Counted from the first letter of the stretch, positions 30,179-40,415 are shown. The stretch is DNA of 52,160 nt from Methanobacteriota archaeon (GCA_011526375.1 WTIT01000068.1:24863-77022); one strand, 5' to 3'. Program-made: numbers and translations. Notes: generated by a model from the letters alone, not told the origin.

Positions 30179-31498
30179 CTAATCAATGCCAAGGCGAGAC
30201 AAAAAGTTGACATCGGCAACACAGTGAAGTCCTTTGCCGATTATATCTCCACCAAATTTGGTCATCAAAATAGCAGCGGTCATGAATAACCTGTGATCAT
30301 TGTAGCAATTTACTGGAGATTTTGGTTGTGATAGTTTCTGACCACCTTCGATGATTAATTTTTCACCGTCAAAGGTTGCTTTTAGGCCAAAATTCTCCAT
30401 CAATTCCATCGTTCGCTTTATTCGATTACTTTCCTTGTATATCGTATGAGAAATCCCAGTAATCTCACCACCACCTCCCAGAGAGATAGTTACTGATAAT
30501 GGAGTAATTAGATCATTACAATCTGTTAAGTCATAAACTGAGTATATCCCTGAATCTAGACATTCAACCCTGTTGTCAGTCCAATTAATTCCTAATTCAC
30601 TCGAAAGTTCATACAATATCTCGTTTCCTAAGTTGTCTTTATCTTGTGGCCAGTTTGATAACTGTAATTCACATGAATGTATTTTACTTAACAGAATTGC
30701 GAAGCTTGCCATAGATGAATCTCCAGGAACAGTTATTTCGTCTGGCAAAGATACATCCCATTTGTTCAACTGATATCCGTAATCTGTTTTGGTAATCGAT
30801 GCACCGTAATTGTTACACATATCTTTTGTCAGTAGATAATGGCGATTTGATACAGTACTTCCTATTATTTTTAGAGCAACATTACAAGGGAATAACGCAC
30901 TAGCTATCATCCATGAAGTAAGAGGTTGACTCGATTTACTGCAATCAAGGTAAACTGACTGATTTGTTTCACTGCCATCGAACCAAGGTCCTCGGATTTT
31001 TAATGGCAAAAAATTATTGCCATATTTTTCGATAGAAACATTTGCTTCTAATAGTGAATTAATCATTGAGTCATTGTCTCTATGTGACAAAGATTCATCA
31101 CCAATAACAGTTATTTCTTCATCCAATGATGCTACTAATCCCATAATTATCCTGAGTGCTGTTCCAGAATTTCCACAGTCGATTATTGATTCATCAGTAA
31201 GGAATCCATTGTTGCCTATTCCACGAATCATTACTATTGTGTCATTATTCTCTGATAACTGAGTAATCTCTACACCAAGTGATTGTATTGAATTGATCAT
31301 TGATTCAATATCCAAACCCAGCATTCCGGAAAATTTTATTTTACATGTTCCCTGATTCATTGCCGATAACGCTAGAATCCTTATCATGTGACTTTTTGAT
31401 GGGGGTAGAGAATACTCTAATGAGTTAAATTCCAATTTTGGAATCCTTTGCAACTCATCAAACGAATTCCTGAGCGACCCTATTTTATTCTCAGTCAC
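30179..31498 (-). CDS. aroA: 3-phosphoshikimate 1-carboxyvinyltransferase (EPSP synthase)
   Basis: LPPSKSHMIRILALSAM, DCGNSGTALRIIMGL, VPGDSSMASFAILL, YNDHRLFMTAAIL. Confidence 0.93.
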   Translation of the reverse strand: MTENKIGSLRNSFDELQRIPKLEFNSLEYSLPPSKSHMIRILALSAMNQGTCKIKFSGMLGLDIESMINSIQSLGVEITQLSENNDTIVMIRGIGNNGFLTDESIIDCGNSGTALRIIMGLVASLDEEITVIGDESLSHRDNDSMINSLLEANVSIEKYGNNFLPLKIRGPWFDGSETNQSVYLDCSKSSQPLTSWMIASALFPCNVALKIIGSTVSNRHYLLTKDMCNNYGASITKTDYGYQLNKWDVSLPDEITVPGDSSMASFAILLSKIHSCELQLSNWPQDKDNLGNEILYELSSELGINWTDNRVECLDSGIYSVYDLTDCNDLITPLSVTISLGGGGEITGISHTIYKESNRIKRTMELMENFGLKATFDGEKLIIEGGQKLSQPKSPVNCYNDHRLFMTAAILMTKFGGDIIGKGLHCVADVNFLSRLGID

Positions 31499-31571
31499 GT
31501 TTGTGCCAGCAACTCATTTGTCATCAATGCTTGTAAAACAGTTGAATAACCTCAAACAGTCAGTTCCGCAC

Positions 31572-32573
31572 ATGACGGAGGACTCTCTTAGCAGACCTCT
31601 GAGAGATTTGCGAATTTCTATTACCGACCGTTGTAATTTCCGATGTAATTATTGCATGCCACCTGAAGAATTCTCACAAAGCCATGAATTTCTACCGCGA
31701 AGTGAAATATTGAGTTTTGAAGAAATCACTCTTATCATTAAATCAATGCTCAAGTTAGGCCTCAGAAAAGTAAGAATAACTGGCGGAGAACCTCTGCTGA
31801 GAAAAGACATATGTAAACTAATTTCTATGATTCGGGAATGTGATTCAAATCTCGATATTGCCCTAACGACAAACGGAAGTTTGCTAGGAAAATTCGCCAG
31901 TAATCTAGTCAAATCAGGACTAGACAGAGTTACCGTGAGTTTAGACGCAATTGATGATGAAATGATTGGGAGGATTTCAAACTCGAATGTAACGTCGAAA
32001 GAAATCATTGATGGAATAATTGCTGCGAAAAATTCGGGATTAGAAGTTAAAGTAAATACAGTTGTGATTAAAGGATTTAATGAAAATCAGATACTACCAA
32101 TGGTTGAATTATTCTATAGAATGAATATCATTGTTAGATTTATTGAATATATGGACGTAGGAGGTACTAAAGATTGGAATCCCAATCAAGTTGTTTTTGG
32201 TAATGAGATTAGAACACTTATTGGACAAAATATAGGCAAACTGTCCCCAGTCGAGGATTCAAAATATGGCGAGGTTGCGAACCGATGGAGTTTCGATTCT
32301 GGTTATGAAATTGGATTTATTGAATCAATCTCAAATCCATTCTGTAAATCCTGTACGAGAGCAAGAATTTCTGCTAATGGTAGCATATACACTTGCCTTT
32401 TTTCAGAACAAGGTCATGACTTGAAGTCATTAATTAAATTGGGTGCAGATGCAAACGACATTAGTAACGCAATAGCCGCTATTTGGGAGAAGCGAGATGA
32501 TAGATATTCAGAAATCCGTCACACTATTTCGTCGAGTTCAACACCTGTACAAATGCACTTTATCGGCGGTTAA
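31572..32573 (+). CDS. moaA: GTP 3',8-cyclase MoaA
   Basis: LRISITDRCNFRCNYCMPPE, RITGGEPLLRKD, second cluster FCKSCTRARISANGSIYTCLF, C-terminal IGG. Start uncertain (31503 or 31572). Confidence 0.94.
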   Translation: MTEDSLSRPLRDLRISITDRCNFRCNYCMPPEEFSQSHEFLPRSEILSFEEITLIIKSMLKLGLRKVRITGGEPLLRKDICKLISMIRECDSNLDIALTTNGSLLGKFASNLVKSGLDRVTVSLDAIDDEMIGRISNSNVTSKEIIDGIIAAKNSGLEVKVNTVVIKGFNENQILPMVELFYRMNIIVRFIEYMDVGGTKDWNPNQVVFGNEIRTLIGQNIGKLSPVEDSKYGEVANRWSFDSGYEIGFIESISNPFCKSCTRARISANGSIYTCLFSEQGHDLKSLIKLGADANDISNAIAAIWEKRDDRYSEIRHTISSSSTPVQMHFIGG

Positions 32574-33064
32574 TCCTCGATAAGAATTAATTTTACATCG
32601 AAGAGTAATCGATTTGAACTTTGATCAATAAGTTTCATACTCCAAGTGCCATCTTTGGAACCTATGGTCTCTGAATCTATGACAAAATAATCACCTTGTG
32701 TTACTGAATATCCAGCATCTCGGTCGTGGAAGGAAACATTAGAGCCAACTACGCCGTAAACATCAGGATCGTCAACAAATCCACTATGTTCTCTCGAATT
32801 CAAATCGTTTTCATTGTAAATCTGATATTCTAATCTAGCCGGGTCTAAAGATTGGTCGAGACTTGTTATTCGGACAACATGAAAGCCATTATCTAATCCC
32901 TTTACACTTACAGAGACTTCTGGCTCAGCCTTTTCTACCGAATTAATCGCACCCTGCATCATTACAAAAACCATGCTTGAAAGCATTACCGTGATTGCTA
33001 GCAAGAGAACTGTAGCAATGACCGGGCTGACCGCATCGTAGTCTTTGGCACGGCCATTGTCCAT
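32570..33064 (-). CDS. Archaeal type IV pilin-like protein
   Basis: N-terminal DYDAVSPVIATVLLLAITVMLSSMVFVMM matches the archaeal pilin N-terminal pattern. Confidence 0.82.
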   Translation of the reverse strand: MDNGRAKDYDAVSPVIATVLLLAITVMLSSMVFVMMQGAINSVEKAEPEVSVSVKGLDNGFHVVRITSLDQSLDPARLEYQIYNENDLNSREHSGFVDDPDVYGVVGSNVSFHDRDAGYSVTQGDYFVIDSETIGSKDGTWSMKLIDQSSNRLLFDVKLILIED

Positions 33065-33144
33065 ACCTACCCGTACACATCATCTAACTTGAATCAACCG
33101 GCTAATCCTATTAAAAAATAGATGATTATGCCAATAATATTGCT

Positions 33145-34122
33145 TCACAACTTGCGTGTAGTTGCATATTCTGCAACATTTTCAAGTAATAATTTAGCGT
33201 TTGATTCTGGAAAAATCTGAAGGTGGTTTATTGCTCTTTCAAAATGATTACTAATGAGTATTTTTGTGTAATTGAAACTATCAGATTTGCCTAGCAATTC
33301 TATCAACTCATCAAATTGTTCATCTCTAAAATTGTTAATTATTTCTGCTAATCTTTCTCTATCTTTTCCATGAGATAAGGTTAGTGCATGTATTAGAGGT
33401 AATGTCATCTTTCCCTCGTGGACATCTGTGCCGCGTGGTTTACCAATCTGATCATCCCCCAGCAAGTCTAGTAAATCATCAACTAATTGGTAAGCTATGC
33501 CAATCTCATTACCAAATTCCTCCAATGCCTTGAGCTGTTCAGGACTCGCTCCGGCAACGATACCCGCACTACGACAACCTGAAGCGAATGGCCCAGCAGT
33601 TTTGCCCTTGACAATGCTAATGTAATCCTCTGGTGAGGTTTTGAGGTTCTGAATATGGTCGATTTGGGAAAATTCTGAAACTGCAATGCTCGAACAACAG
33701 TTAGCAATGTTGGTAACAATATCTTGATTATACTGTCCACCCAAAGCATAACCTTGGACAAAAAGCCAATCTCCAGCAATGATTGCTTTAGATAAACCCG
33801 CAGTTTCGTGAATCGTTGGTATCCCGCGTCGATGAGTTGCACCGTCATTGATGTCATCATGAACTAAAGTCGCGGTATGAAGAAACTCAAAAGCCATGGC
33901 AAGTGGCATAATTTTCGACAAATCTTGACCACCGGCAATTTCGTAAGATAAACACATCATAATTGGCCTAAGTCTTTTACCACCTGCTAAGAGGACTCTG
34001 CCGGACAGTTCAACAACTTCTCCCGAGTCTATCCTAGATGCAATCATCTCTTCTAATGCAGTATCTATCTTCTGACGTAGAGAATCTAGACCATGTTCAA
34101 CAGCCGGATTAATCTGCGCCAT
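33145..34122 (-). CDS. Polyprenyl (geranylgeranyl/farnesyl) diphosphate synthase
   Basis: GGKRLRPIM, LVHDDINDGATHRRGIPT, YQLVDDLLDLLGDD. Confidence 0.93.
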   Translation of the reverse strand: MAQINPAVEHGLDSLRQKIDTALEEMIASRIDSGEVVELSGRVLLAGGKRLRPIMMCLSYEIAGGQDLSKIMPLAMAFEFLHTATLVHDDINDGATHRRGIPTIHETAGLSKAIIAGDWLFVQGYALGGQYNQDIVTNIANCCSSIAVSEFSQIDHIQNLKTSPEDYISIVKGKTAGPFASGCRSAGIVAGASPEQLKALEEFGNEIGIAYQLVDDLLDLLGDDQIGKPRGTDVHEGKMTLPLIHALTLSHGKDRERLAEIINNFRDEQFDELIELLGKSDSFNYTKILISNHFERAINHLQIFPESNAKLLLENVAEYATTRKL

Positions 34123-34205
34123 GTACAACCCACCTAGGGTGTCCTTCTTAACCAATGGTCTACGCCCACAGGTTGCTCGGAGTAATCCGAGCCGAGGTGT
34201 TTGAG

Positions 34206-35360
34206 ATGGAAGAAAAGCCTAGAATTGAGGTTTTAACTACACCGTCCAACCACGATGGAGTGAGGCTTCAAGTCGAAAATGTGATCGTCAAAAATCGTGA
34301 TTCATTCAATTTTAAGATGACTGAATTGCCGCACATGGAAGTTGCAATTGAAACCCTTAAATCTGGGACCGCCGATTTATTGGCTATGAGTATTGAACAG
34401 TGGAAATCATTAGACACAGATGGACTCAAAATCTCTGCATTTTTACCTAGAAGGGAACCAACAATGGTTCTGGTAGGAGACGATAAACCCGAATACTTGC
34501 CACTCAATGCGACTGTTATATGTCCCAAAAAATTGGTTAAGAGGCAGTTGCTTAGAATGAGACCTGACTTATCTGTTTACCAACTACATGAATTTATTGA
34601 GTTAAACAATATTACTGATACAGATGATGAATTTGATATTGGCGAAGACTTAGAATTGCTTGAAAATATGAGAATTGATGGATTAATCGATGGGTACGTA
34701 ATTTCTCGAGGACAATTTAGCCAAATCAAAACCAGAGTTAGACGTCATACACTAGGAATGCAAAGAGAGAAACCCTCGCAAGAATTTGAAAGATCAAAAT
34801 TCATATCTCCGCCGCTAGAAGGATTTACCGTGCTAGTCTCCAGGGATGGATTTCCAACCGCGGTGATAAAAACACTGAATGATGAAGCAGCTGAAACCTG
34901 TTACGACATTGAAAATTCCATCTTTGAATCACTGCCAGATAGCCTAAAGCAAATCTGTGGAATATATGTCGAACAAAAGAAATTATCAACAATACTCAAA
35001 CAATATGTCAAACTTATTGACGATTCATATGCTCTAAAAATCGGTGAAAATTACTTAATTCCAAGCAGGAAAAAAACTAGAGAACAGCGAACTAAGTGGA
35101 ACCCATCAAGAGATATAACCCAAGGTCCAAGGATCTGCATTCATTTTGAATTACTTGGTAGAGATAGTAATGTATCATTGGAATTGGTACGGATTGAGCC
35201 TAAATTTGAGAACAAGTTTGAAAGAGGCAAGAATGTGCTTATTCAAGAAATTAAGTTCTTGGTTGAGTTACTACAACAAGACCACGATGAATTGAAGAGA
35301 TTAATTGATGGGTTGCCAGATGAATATCGACTTGCCAAACCTGGCCTACTCAAACTGTAG
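34206..35360 (+). CDS. Divergent porphobilinogen deaminase (HemC)-like protein, probably not a canonical enzyme
   Basis: LKSGTADLLAMSIEQWKSLDTDGLKISAFLPRREPTMVLV...LPLNATVICPKKLVKRQLLRMRPDLSVYQL parallels the HemC substrate-binding segments. Start ATG 34206 (MEEKPRIEVL). Confidence 0.5.
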   Translation: MEEKPRIEVLTTPSNHDGVRLQVENVIVKNRDSFNFKMTELPHMEVAIETLKSGTADLLAMSIEQWKSLDTDGLKISAFLPRREPTMVLVGDDKPEYLPLNATVICPKKLVKRQLLRMRPDLSVYQLHEFIELNNITDTDDEFDIGEDLELLENMRIDGLIDGYVISRGQFSQIKTRVRRHTLGMQREKPSQEFERSKFISPPLEGFTVLVSRDGFPTAVIKTLNDEAAETCYDIENSIFESLPDSLKQICGIYVEQKKLSTILKQYVKLIDDSYALKIGENYLIPSRKKTREQRTKWNPSRDITQGPRICIHFELLGRDSNVSLELVRIEPKFENKFERGKNVLIQEIKFLVELLQQDHDELKRLIDGLPDEYRLAKPGLLKL

Positions 35361-35364
35361 GTAA

Positions 35365-35937
35365 TCACTCGGATTCAATATTGGATTTGTCTTCAACTAA
35401 CTTGTCAAATCCTTGCCCGGATATATAGTTCTCTAAATCGATTAACTCTGAAGGAGTTTGATCATCACACAAGTCAGTAATTGACTGGTCGATATCTCTA
35501 GCAATCCTTTCCCATGTCCCAGCGAATCTTTGCAAATCTGATGCAAACCTTTCAATGGCCTCGACTGCCGACATATTTGGATGTAGTACAAGAGAGATGT
35601 CGCTCGAAATTCTTTCATTCGCTTGTTTTAGGCGATTGATGTCAGTAAATAAGTCAATCATAGTAGTTCGTAATTCGTCTAAATTATTGGTTTTTGAGAA
35701 TCTTCTTTGTGCTTTTTCAACAGATTTTTTCATGCTACCGATTCCCGCAACCATCGCTTCCCTTGCTTTAGATGACTCCAGGATAGCATTTTCAGCATTT
35801 GTCATGCGTTGGCTCAATGCCTCTTCCAAACCGCTTAAATTCTTCTTGAAGTCATTTTTGATTGTTTCAGATAATGATTCAACTAAGGTATTTGTTTCTT
35901 TAAGAGAACTTTTTGCAGACTTGTAACTCCTACTCAT
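35365..35937 (-). CDS. Coiled-coil protein of unknown function
   Basis: Predominantly helical heptad-like sequence MSRSYKSAKSSLKETNTLVESLSETIKNDFKKNLSGLEEAL...; start ATG 35937. Confidence 0.6.
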   Translation of the reverse strand: MSRSYKSAKSSLKETNTLVESLSETIKNDFKKNLSGLEEALSQRMTNAENAILESSKAREAMVAGIGSMKKSVEKAQRRFSKTNNLDELRTTMIDLFTDINRLKQANERISSDISLVLHPNMSAVEAIERFASDLQRFAGTWERIARDIDQSITDLCDDQTPSELIDLENYISGQGFDKLVEDKSNIESE

Positions 35938-36090
35938 GGCTATCACCAATTGTCCTCTGTTGCGGCTTAGATGTCAAACATACAATACCTTTACGGAGGT
36001 AAAAAAATACTGCAAAAACGAGAATAAATCTTGCCCATGATAGCGAAACCACATATACTGCTTTGTACGCATATCATTCAAGGTGGTAGG

Positions 36091-37857
36091 ATGACAGACA
36101 AGGTAGACCTTCTTTGCGAGTTATACCAAGCCAAATTTGACCGCCTAAAAGAAATGGCTTCGGTGAGCGAATTACCAAAGAATGGCCCTGTGGAGATAGT
36201 TAGAGCTAGACTGATAAAAAATCTAGTATTGACGGATTGGGATTTATCAAAAGATAATATAAGATCAATAAAGAACAAACATCTTGGTGAGATATTAGGA
36301 GTGTTTGGATTAAAAAAATCTGGTTCAATCAGAGAACGCCGACAGAGATTGTACCTACACTTATATGAAGACCCTAAACAACTTACTGCGGAAAATTTAG
36401 ACAACATGAACAAACAGGAAATACACACACTTTGTAAAATTCTAGAACTTCCACTCACCGGCGATAAACAGACATTATTGGTGAGAGTTGCTGGTGTATT
36501 AGCTTCTCAACAAGGATCTTGGGGCAAAGTAAAGAAATCCTTGAAACGAAAGAATGACAATGCTAAATCAAAAATCACGATTCCAAGTCCTTCAGATGAT
36601 GAAGATTACAATTCCACAGGCATACATGATTCAATTGAAAAATTCATAGAAGACCATCCAGAAGGTTGGAGTTTCGAAGATGAATCTGAATTGAGGAACA
36701 ATCTAGCTGACGAAGGACTTGATATTTCCAGAATTGAAGTCTCTAATTCAATAGATGATGCTTTGAAGAATGTCGTTAATGAAAAAGAAATTAACACACC
36801 TATTCCTCAAATGAATCAGACTGCACCAAGTATGAATGCAGAGAGTGATATAGACACACTTGAAAGAGAAGCAGCGATTATAGAGGTTGAATCCAGATTA
36901 GCCGAGGTAGAATCTGCTGCTAGAGATTTTTTAACCGTTAGTTCATCATCCAACATTGAAGACCTGGAATTATTTATTACTAGCTTAGGAGAACATGGAA
37001 TACCTATTGAACTTGAGTCAGTACGTTCTTACTTAGTCGATATAGTTATGAAACTTGAGTTTAGAATCGAATCTGAAAAGAATGCAATCAATAGCATGCC
37101 TAACTCATGGTCTGAACGTGAAGCAATACGACAATTTGAGAATTCTAGAGGATCGCTAAGAGATCAATTATCTAATACTATTGACTTACATAATGGGGAT
37201 TTGGTCAAGGCAAGGATGGCATTTGAGGAAGTTGCAAAATCGATAGGTCTTGATTTGAGAATACCTAGTATCTCTGGTAGATTACATGCATTATTTGATT
37301 TGCACATTGAATTATCTGAAGCTGAAGGGCTACAAGACCCAAATATTGCAAGAAGGAACCGTGTATTGAAAATTTTACATCATGGATCAGTACATATTAC
37401 TCCGGAAGAGAGAAGGGTAATTTCAAGGCTAGAGAGAAATATCATTGCATTTGAGCAACTTGTTGAAACTGTGATGGAAACATCTGAAGGAACATTCACT
37501 GAATCTCAACAAGCATTGATTATTAGGTTCCTTGAATCTAGAGGATATGATGTCAACACTCCGGATTTAAGGCCAAAAATTCTCGCAGCTTCAGGCATTA
37601 TTGGTGCTGAAATGGGTTACATATCCCCCTCAGAAATACCTAAAATTGCTCCGGGAATCGTAGTATCAGATAGTGAAGTCGATTCAATAATTACAGAATT
37701 AAAATCGCTCGCGAGTAGTTTCAAGCCTAACAATGAAGATAACAGCCAAGATATCATTGCTGAAAATGAAAATTTAAGTGACGCTGGTGATAGAGTAAAA
37801 TCAGCTAAAGAAAAGATAAGTCACATTGATGATATCTTAGCTCGCCTTCGTGGCTAG
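36091..37857 (+). CDS. Protein with N-terminal SAP-like repeats and long helical C-terminus
   Basis: Three SAP-like segments (LKEMASVSELPKNGPVEIVRARLIKNL; LGEILGVFGLKKSGSIRERRQRLYLHL; IHTLCKILELPLTGDKQTLLVRVAGVL). Start ATG 36091. Confidence 0.6.
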   Translation: MTDKVDLLCELYQAKFDRLKEMASVSELPKNGPVEIVRARLIKNLVLTDWDLSKDNIRSIKNKHLGEILGVFGLKKSGSIRERRQRLYLHLYEDPKQLTAENLDNMNKQEIHTLCKILELPLTGDKQTLLVRVAGVLASQQGSWGKVKKSLKRKNDNAKSKITIPSPSDDEDYNSTGIHDSIEKFIEDHPEGWSFEDESELRNNLADEGLDISRIEVSNSIDDALKNVVNEKEINTPIPQMNQTAPSMNAESDIDTLEREAAIIEVESRLAEVESAARDFLTVSSSSNIEDLELFITSLGEHGIPIELESVRSYLVDIVMKLEFRIESEKNAINSMPNSWSEREAIRQFENSRGSLRDQLSNTIDLHNGDLVKARMAFEEVAKSIGLDLRIPSISGRLHALFDLHIELSEAEGLQDPNIARRNRVLKILHHGSVHITPEERRVISRLERNIIAFEQLVETVMETSEGTFTESQQALIIRFLESRGYDVNTPDLRPKILAASGIIGAEMGYISPSEIPKIAPGIVVSDSEVDSIITELKSLASSFKPNNEDNSQDIIAENENLSDAGDRVKSAKEKISHIDDILARLRG

Positions 37858-37858
37858 A

Positions 37859-39097
37859 TTATCTGGTTGCATAGAAGTTTTGAATCACTTGCGTTACAGT
37901 TTGTATGTCGCGTATGTCTCTTTTGACTAGGTCTTCAAGAATGGTTTGTCGTTGACTCACATGCTTTTCAAAAACATCAGGAGTTATGCCAGCTGCTTGA
38001 CATATTGTCTCTCTAAGTTTTGATGGAATACCCGTTTCTTCAATCCTATCATTGGCAGGGTTATATTTCCAAATAATGTTCAACCTTGGTTTAGTACCTT
38101 CCATTCCAGCTATTTCAGCAACCTCGGTAATCTTCCTTGCTGTTTTCCCATTGACATGTAATCTAGCTTGTATAATGATTAAATCTAATCCTGTTAGCAT
38201 AATTGGCGGTACTAACATTGGCGGATTAATCATTCTAGTAACAGTCTCTTGTGCAGTGTTGGCGTGAAGTGAACCAAAAGATCCATCGTGACCTGTATTC
38301 ATTGCGGTAAGCAAAGTCGCTGCCTCTGGCCCCCTTACCTCACCAACAATTATTCTATCTGGACGCATTCTCAAACTAGACTTAAGGCAGTCATTCATGT
38401 CTACCTCCGGAGTACCATCTGGCCTTTCTCTTCTAGTCTCCATCCTCAACCAGTGATCGTGATAGACTTGTAACTCAGCTGTGTCTTCTACTGTTAGAAG
38501 CCTCCTGTGCCATGGAATATACATTCCAAGACAATTCAATGTAGTGGTTTTACCTGAACCAGTACCGCCGGCAATAACAAAGTTTGCTGGCCTACTATCA
38601 AGACCCTCTATCCAAACCCACATCATTGCTGCAAGTCTTGAGTTCACCGTTCCGAATTTGATTAAATCTAGCATTGTAAGTGGATCCTCTCTGAATTTTC
38701 TTATGGTCAAAGTTGGTCCATCTGGTGAAATTGGTGGTATAGTACCATTAACTCTTGAACCATCAGGTAGTCTTCCGTCAAAGATAGGAACAAGTCCTGG
38801 ACCATCTCCGAGTGGAACATTGGTAAATGAAGCAATGTTTTTTGCGATTTGTATACCACTATCATCATCTATCCAAACATTAGTCCTGCACATTCCGTGA
38901 TTCCTGTGTGCTACTTTGACACATTGAGTTCCCCCGTTATACATAACTTCCTCAAGGTTGTCATCCTCTAGTAAAACGGCCAAATCTCCGTAAGGGTTAG
39001 GCTCAATGGAACCATCAACATGGTAAATTGGTGAGGGATGATTTGGTTCTGTATATATCGTAACTCTTCCATATTGTTCTAGTATTTTCTCAGACAT
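37859..39097 (-). CDS. Type II/IV secretion ATPase (TadA/CpaF/archaeal pilus motor)
   Basis: ANFVIAGGTGSGKTTTLNCLG, LRMRPDRIIVGEVRGPEAATLLTAMNTGHDGSFGSLHANTA. Confidence 0.95.
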   Translation of the reverse strand: MSEKILEQYGRVTIYTEPNHPSPIYHVDGSIEPNPYGDLAVLLEDDNLEEVMYNGGTQCVKVAHRNHGMCRTNVWIDDDSGIQIAKNIASFTNVPLGDGPGLVPIFDGRLPDGSRVNGTIPPISPDGPTLTIRKFREDPLTMLDLIKFGTVNSRLAAMMWVWIEGLDSRPANFVIAGGTGSGKTTTLNCLGMYIPWHRRLLTVEDTAELQVYHDHWLRMETRRERPDGTPEVDMNDCLKSSLRMRPDRIIVGEVRGPEAATLLTAMNTGHDGSFGSLHANTAQETVTRMINPPMLVPPIMLTGLDLIIIQARLHVNGKTARKITEVAEIAGMEGTKPRLNIIWKYNPANDRIEETGIPSKLRETICQAAGITPDVFEKHVSQRQTILEDLVKRDIRDIQTVTQVIQNFYATR

Positions 39098-39100
39098 TCA

Positions 39101-39832
39101 TTAACCTCCAATCATTTTTACTGCACCCAAATATAGCAACATAGACGTTGCCATCCAAAATGGGACCCACCATAACATATCTCTCATTCTTCCCATCATC
39201 CTGCCTGACACCATAGCACCAACTGCAGAAGCAACAGCGAAGAAATTAGAAAATGTGGAATTGAAATCGTTGATTTGATAACCTGATTTTGCTGGCGCAA
39301 ACAGACCAACAATGAAGGCAATCAACACTGGCAAACCGATACAAACGAACAGTACAATGAGAATACCTCTCCCTGCTAGTTCGGATTCTCTTTTATTCAT
39401 CAAGTCATTTAGCCTTTCATAATCCATTGCTAAATCAGATAGTATGTTTTGTAATGGTGCGTCCTGTTGAATAGCAGTATCAATTAGTACTACTACTCTC
39501 TGAACTTGGGATGAACGAGTTTTTGATGCGAAAGCAGACAAAGCAGCATCAAATGATGATGCATGGCTACTTTCCAGGGTTTCCGTGAGTAATTTCCCCA
39601 GCACTCCAGGAGTATTCCTTCCTTGTTCAAGCATTGCTTCCTGCAAACCTCTTCCCGCTCCTACAGCATCGGATAACGATTCTAGCAAACCAGGGAGTTG
39701 ATTTTCTATGCCTCTTCGTCGATTTCGCTCAATTATTGGCGGTATTCCACCCGCTGCGCATGCAATACCGATAACAAATAGAAACAATACAAACATATTG
39801 TCGTTGAATGCTTCCATAAAATCGAAAATCAT
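39101..39832 (-). CDS. Tad-type pilus inner membrane protein (TadC/GspF-like)
   Basis: LLESLSDAVGAGRGLQEAM..., C-terminal TM helices; start ATG 39832 next to upstream stop. Confidence 0.8.
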   Translation of the reverse strand: MIFDFMEAFNDNMFVLFLFVIGIACAAGGIPPIIERNRRRGIENQLPGLLESLSDAVGAGRGLQEAMLEQGRNTPGVLGKLLTETLESSHASSFDAALSAFASKTRSSQVQRVVVLIDTAIQQDAPLQNILSDLAMDYERLNDLMNKRESELAGRGILIVLFVCIGLPVLIAFIVGLFAPAKSGYQINDFNSTFSNFFAVASAVGAMVSGRMMGRMRDMLWWVPFWMATSMLLYLGAVKMIGG

Positions 39833-39833
39833 G

Positions 39834-40415
39834 TCACAACCCCGGATCTTTTGTGTGAGCTTTGAGCCCAATAAACATCATCCCAATCAACGTGAAAATA
39901 AGTCCACCATTGACAATTGAATTTATCATACCTTGGTCTATAGAACCTATTATTGCTTCTGCTCCGTCACCTAGTATTTGGGGAACAAGACCTACGATTG
40001 CCAAAATAATTGGGCCAATCATACCAATCGAAAGAAGAGTCTCTGGAACCCCACCGAGATCTTCTATGTACTTCTTGACGGATTCGTTTCGATCTTCTTC
40101 CATTCGTTTGCCTTGTTTACGAAGAGTCTCAACTAAATCTGTGTTTTGAGTTAAGTTGGTGTACATCGTATTCAATAATCTCCTGTAACCTTCTGATTCT
40201 GCTTTATTCATCATGGCTTTTACTTCATACTCCAGACCACGAGATTTTCCAGAAGCTAACTTTTCCATTATTGATGAAAAATCTTTCGAGATTATGCCAT
40301 AACCACCTTTACCAATTGTGTGGAGAGCGGCCTCGAGACCAACACCCGACGACATCAGAACATCTAGAGTCCTTATTACGTAGAGAATTTCCTTTTTCTC
40401 ATCTAATTTTCTCAA
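39834..40415 (-). CDS. Tad-type pilus inner membrane protein (TadB/GspF-like)
   Basis: LDVLMSSGVGLEAALHTIG..., SIGMIGPIILAIVGLVPQIL; adjacent to TadC-like and ATPase genes. Confidence 0.75.
   Translation of the reverse strand: MRKLDEKKEILYVIRTLDVLMSSGVGLEAALHTIGKGGYGIISKDFSSIMEKLASGKSRGLEYEVKAMMNKAESEGYRRLLNTMYTNLTQNTDLVETLRKQGKRMEEDRNESVKKYIEDLGGVPETLLSIGMIGPIILAIVGLVPQILGDGAEAIIGSIDQGMINSIVNGGLIFTLIGMMFIGLKAHTKDPGL

Noticed and set aside
32561-32573. MoaA ending in GG as a possible ubiquitin-like modifier tail
   Set aside because: A C-terminal double glycine is a known conserved feature of MoaA itself.
38481-38900. 139 aa plus-strand ORF
   Set aside because: Antisense to the secretion ATPase; no independent support.
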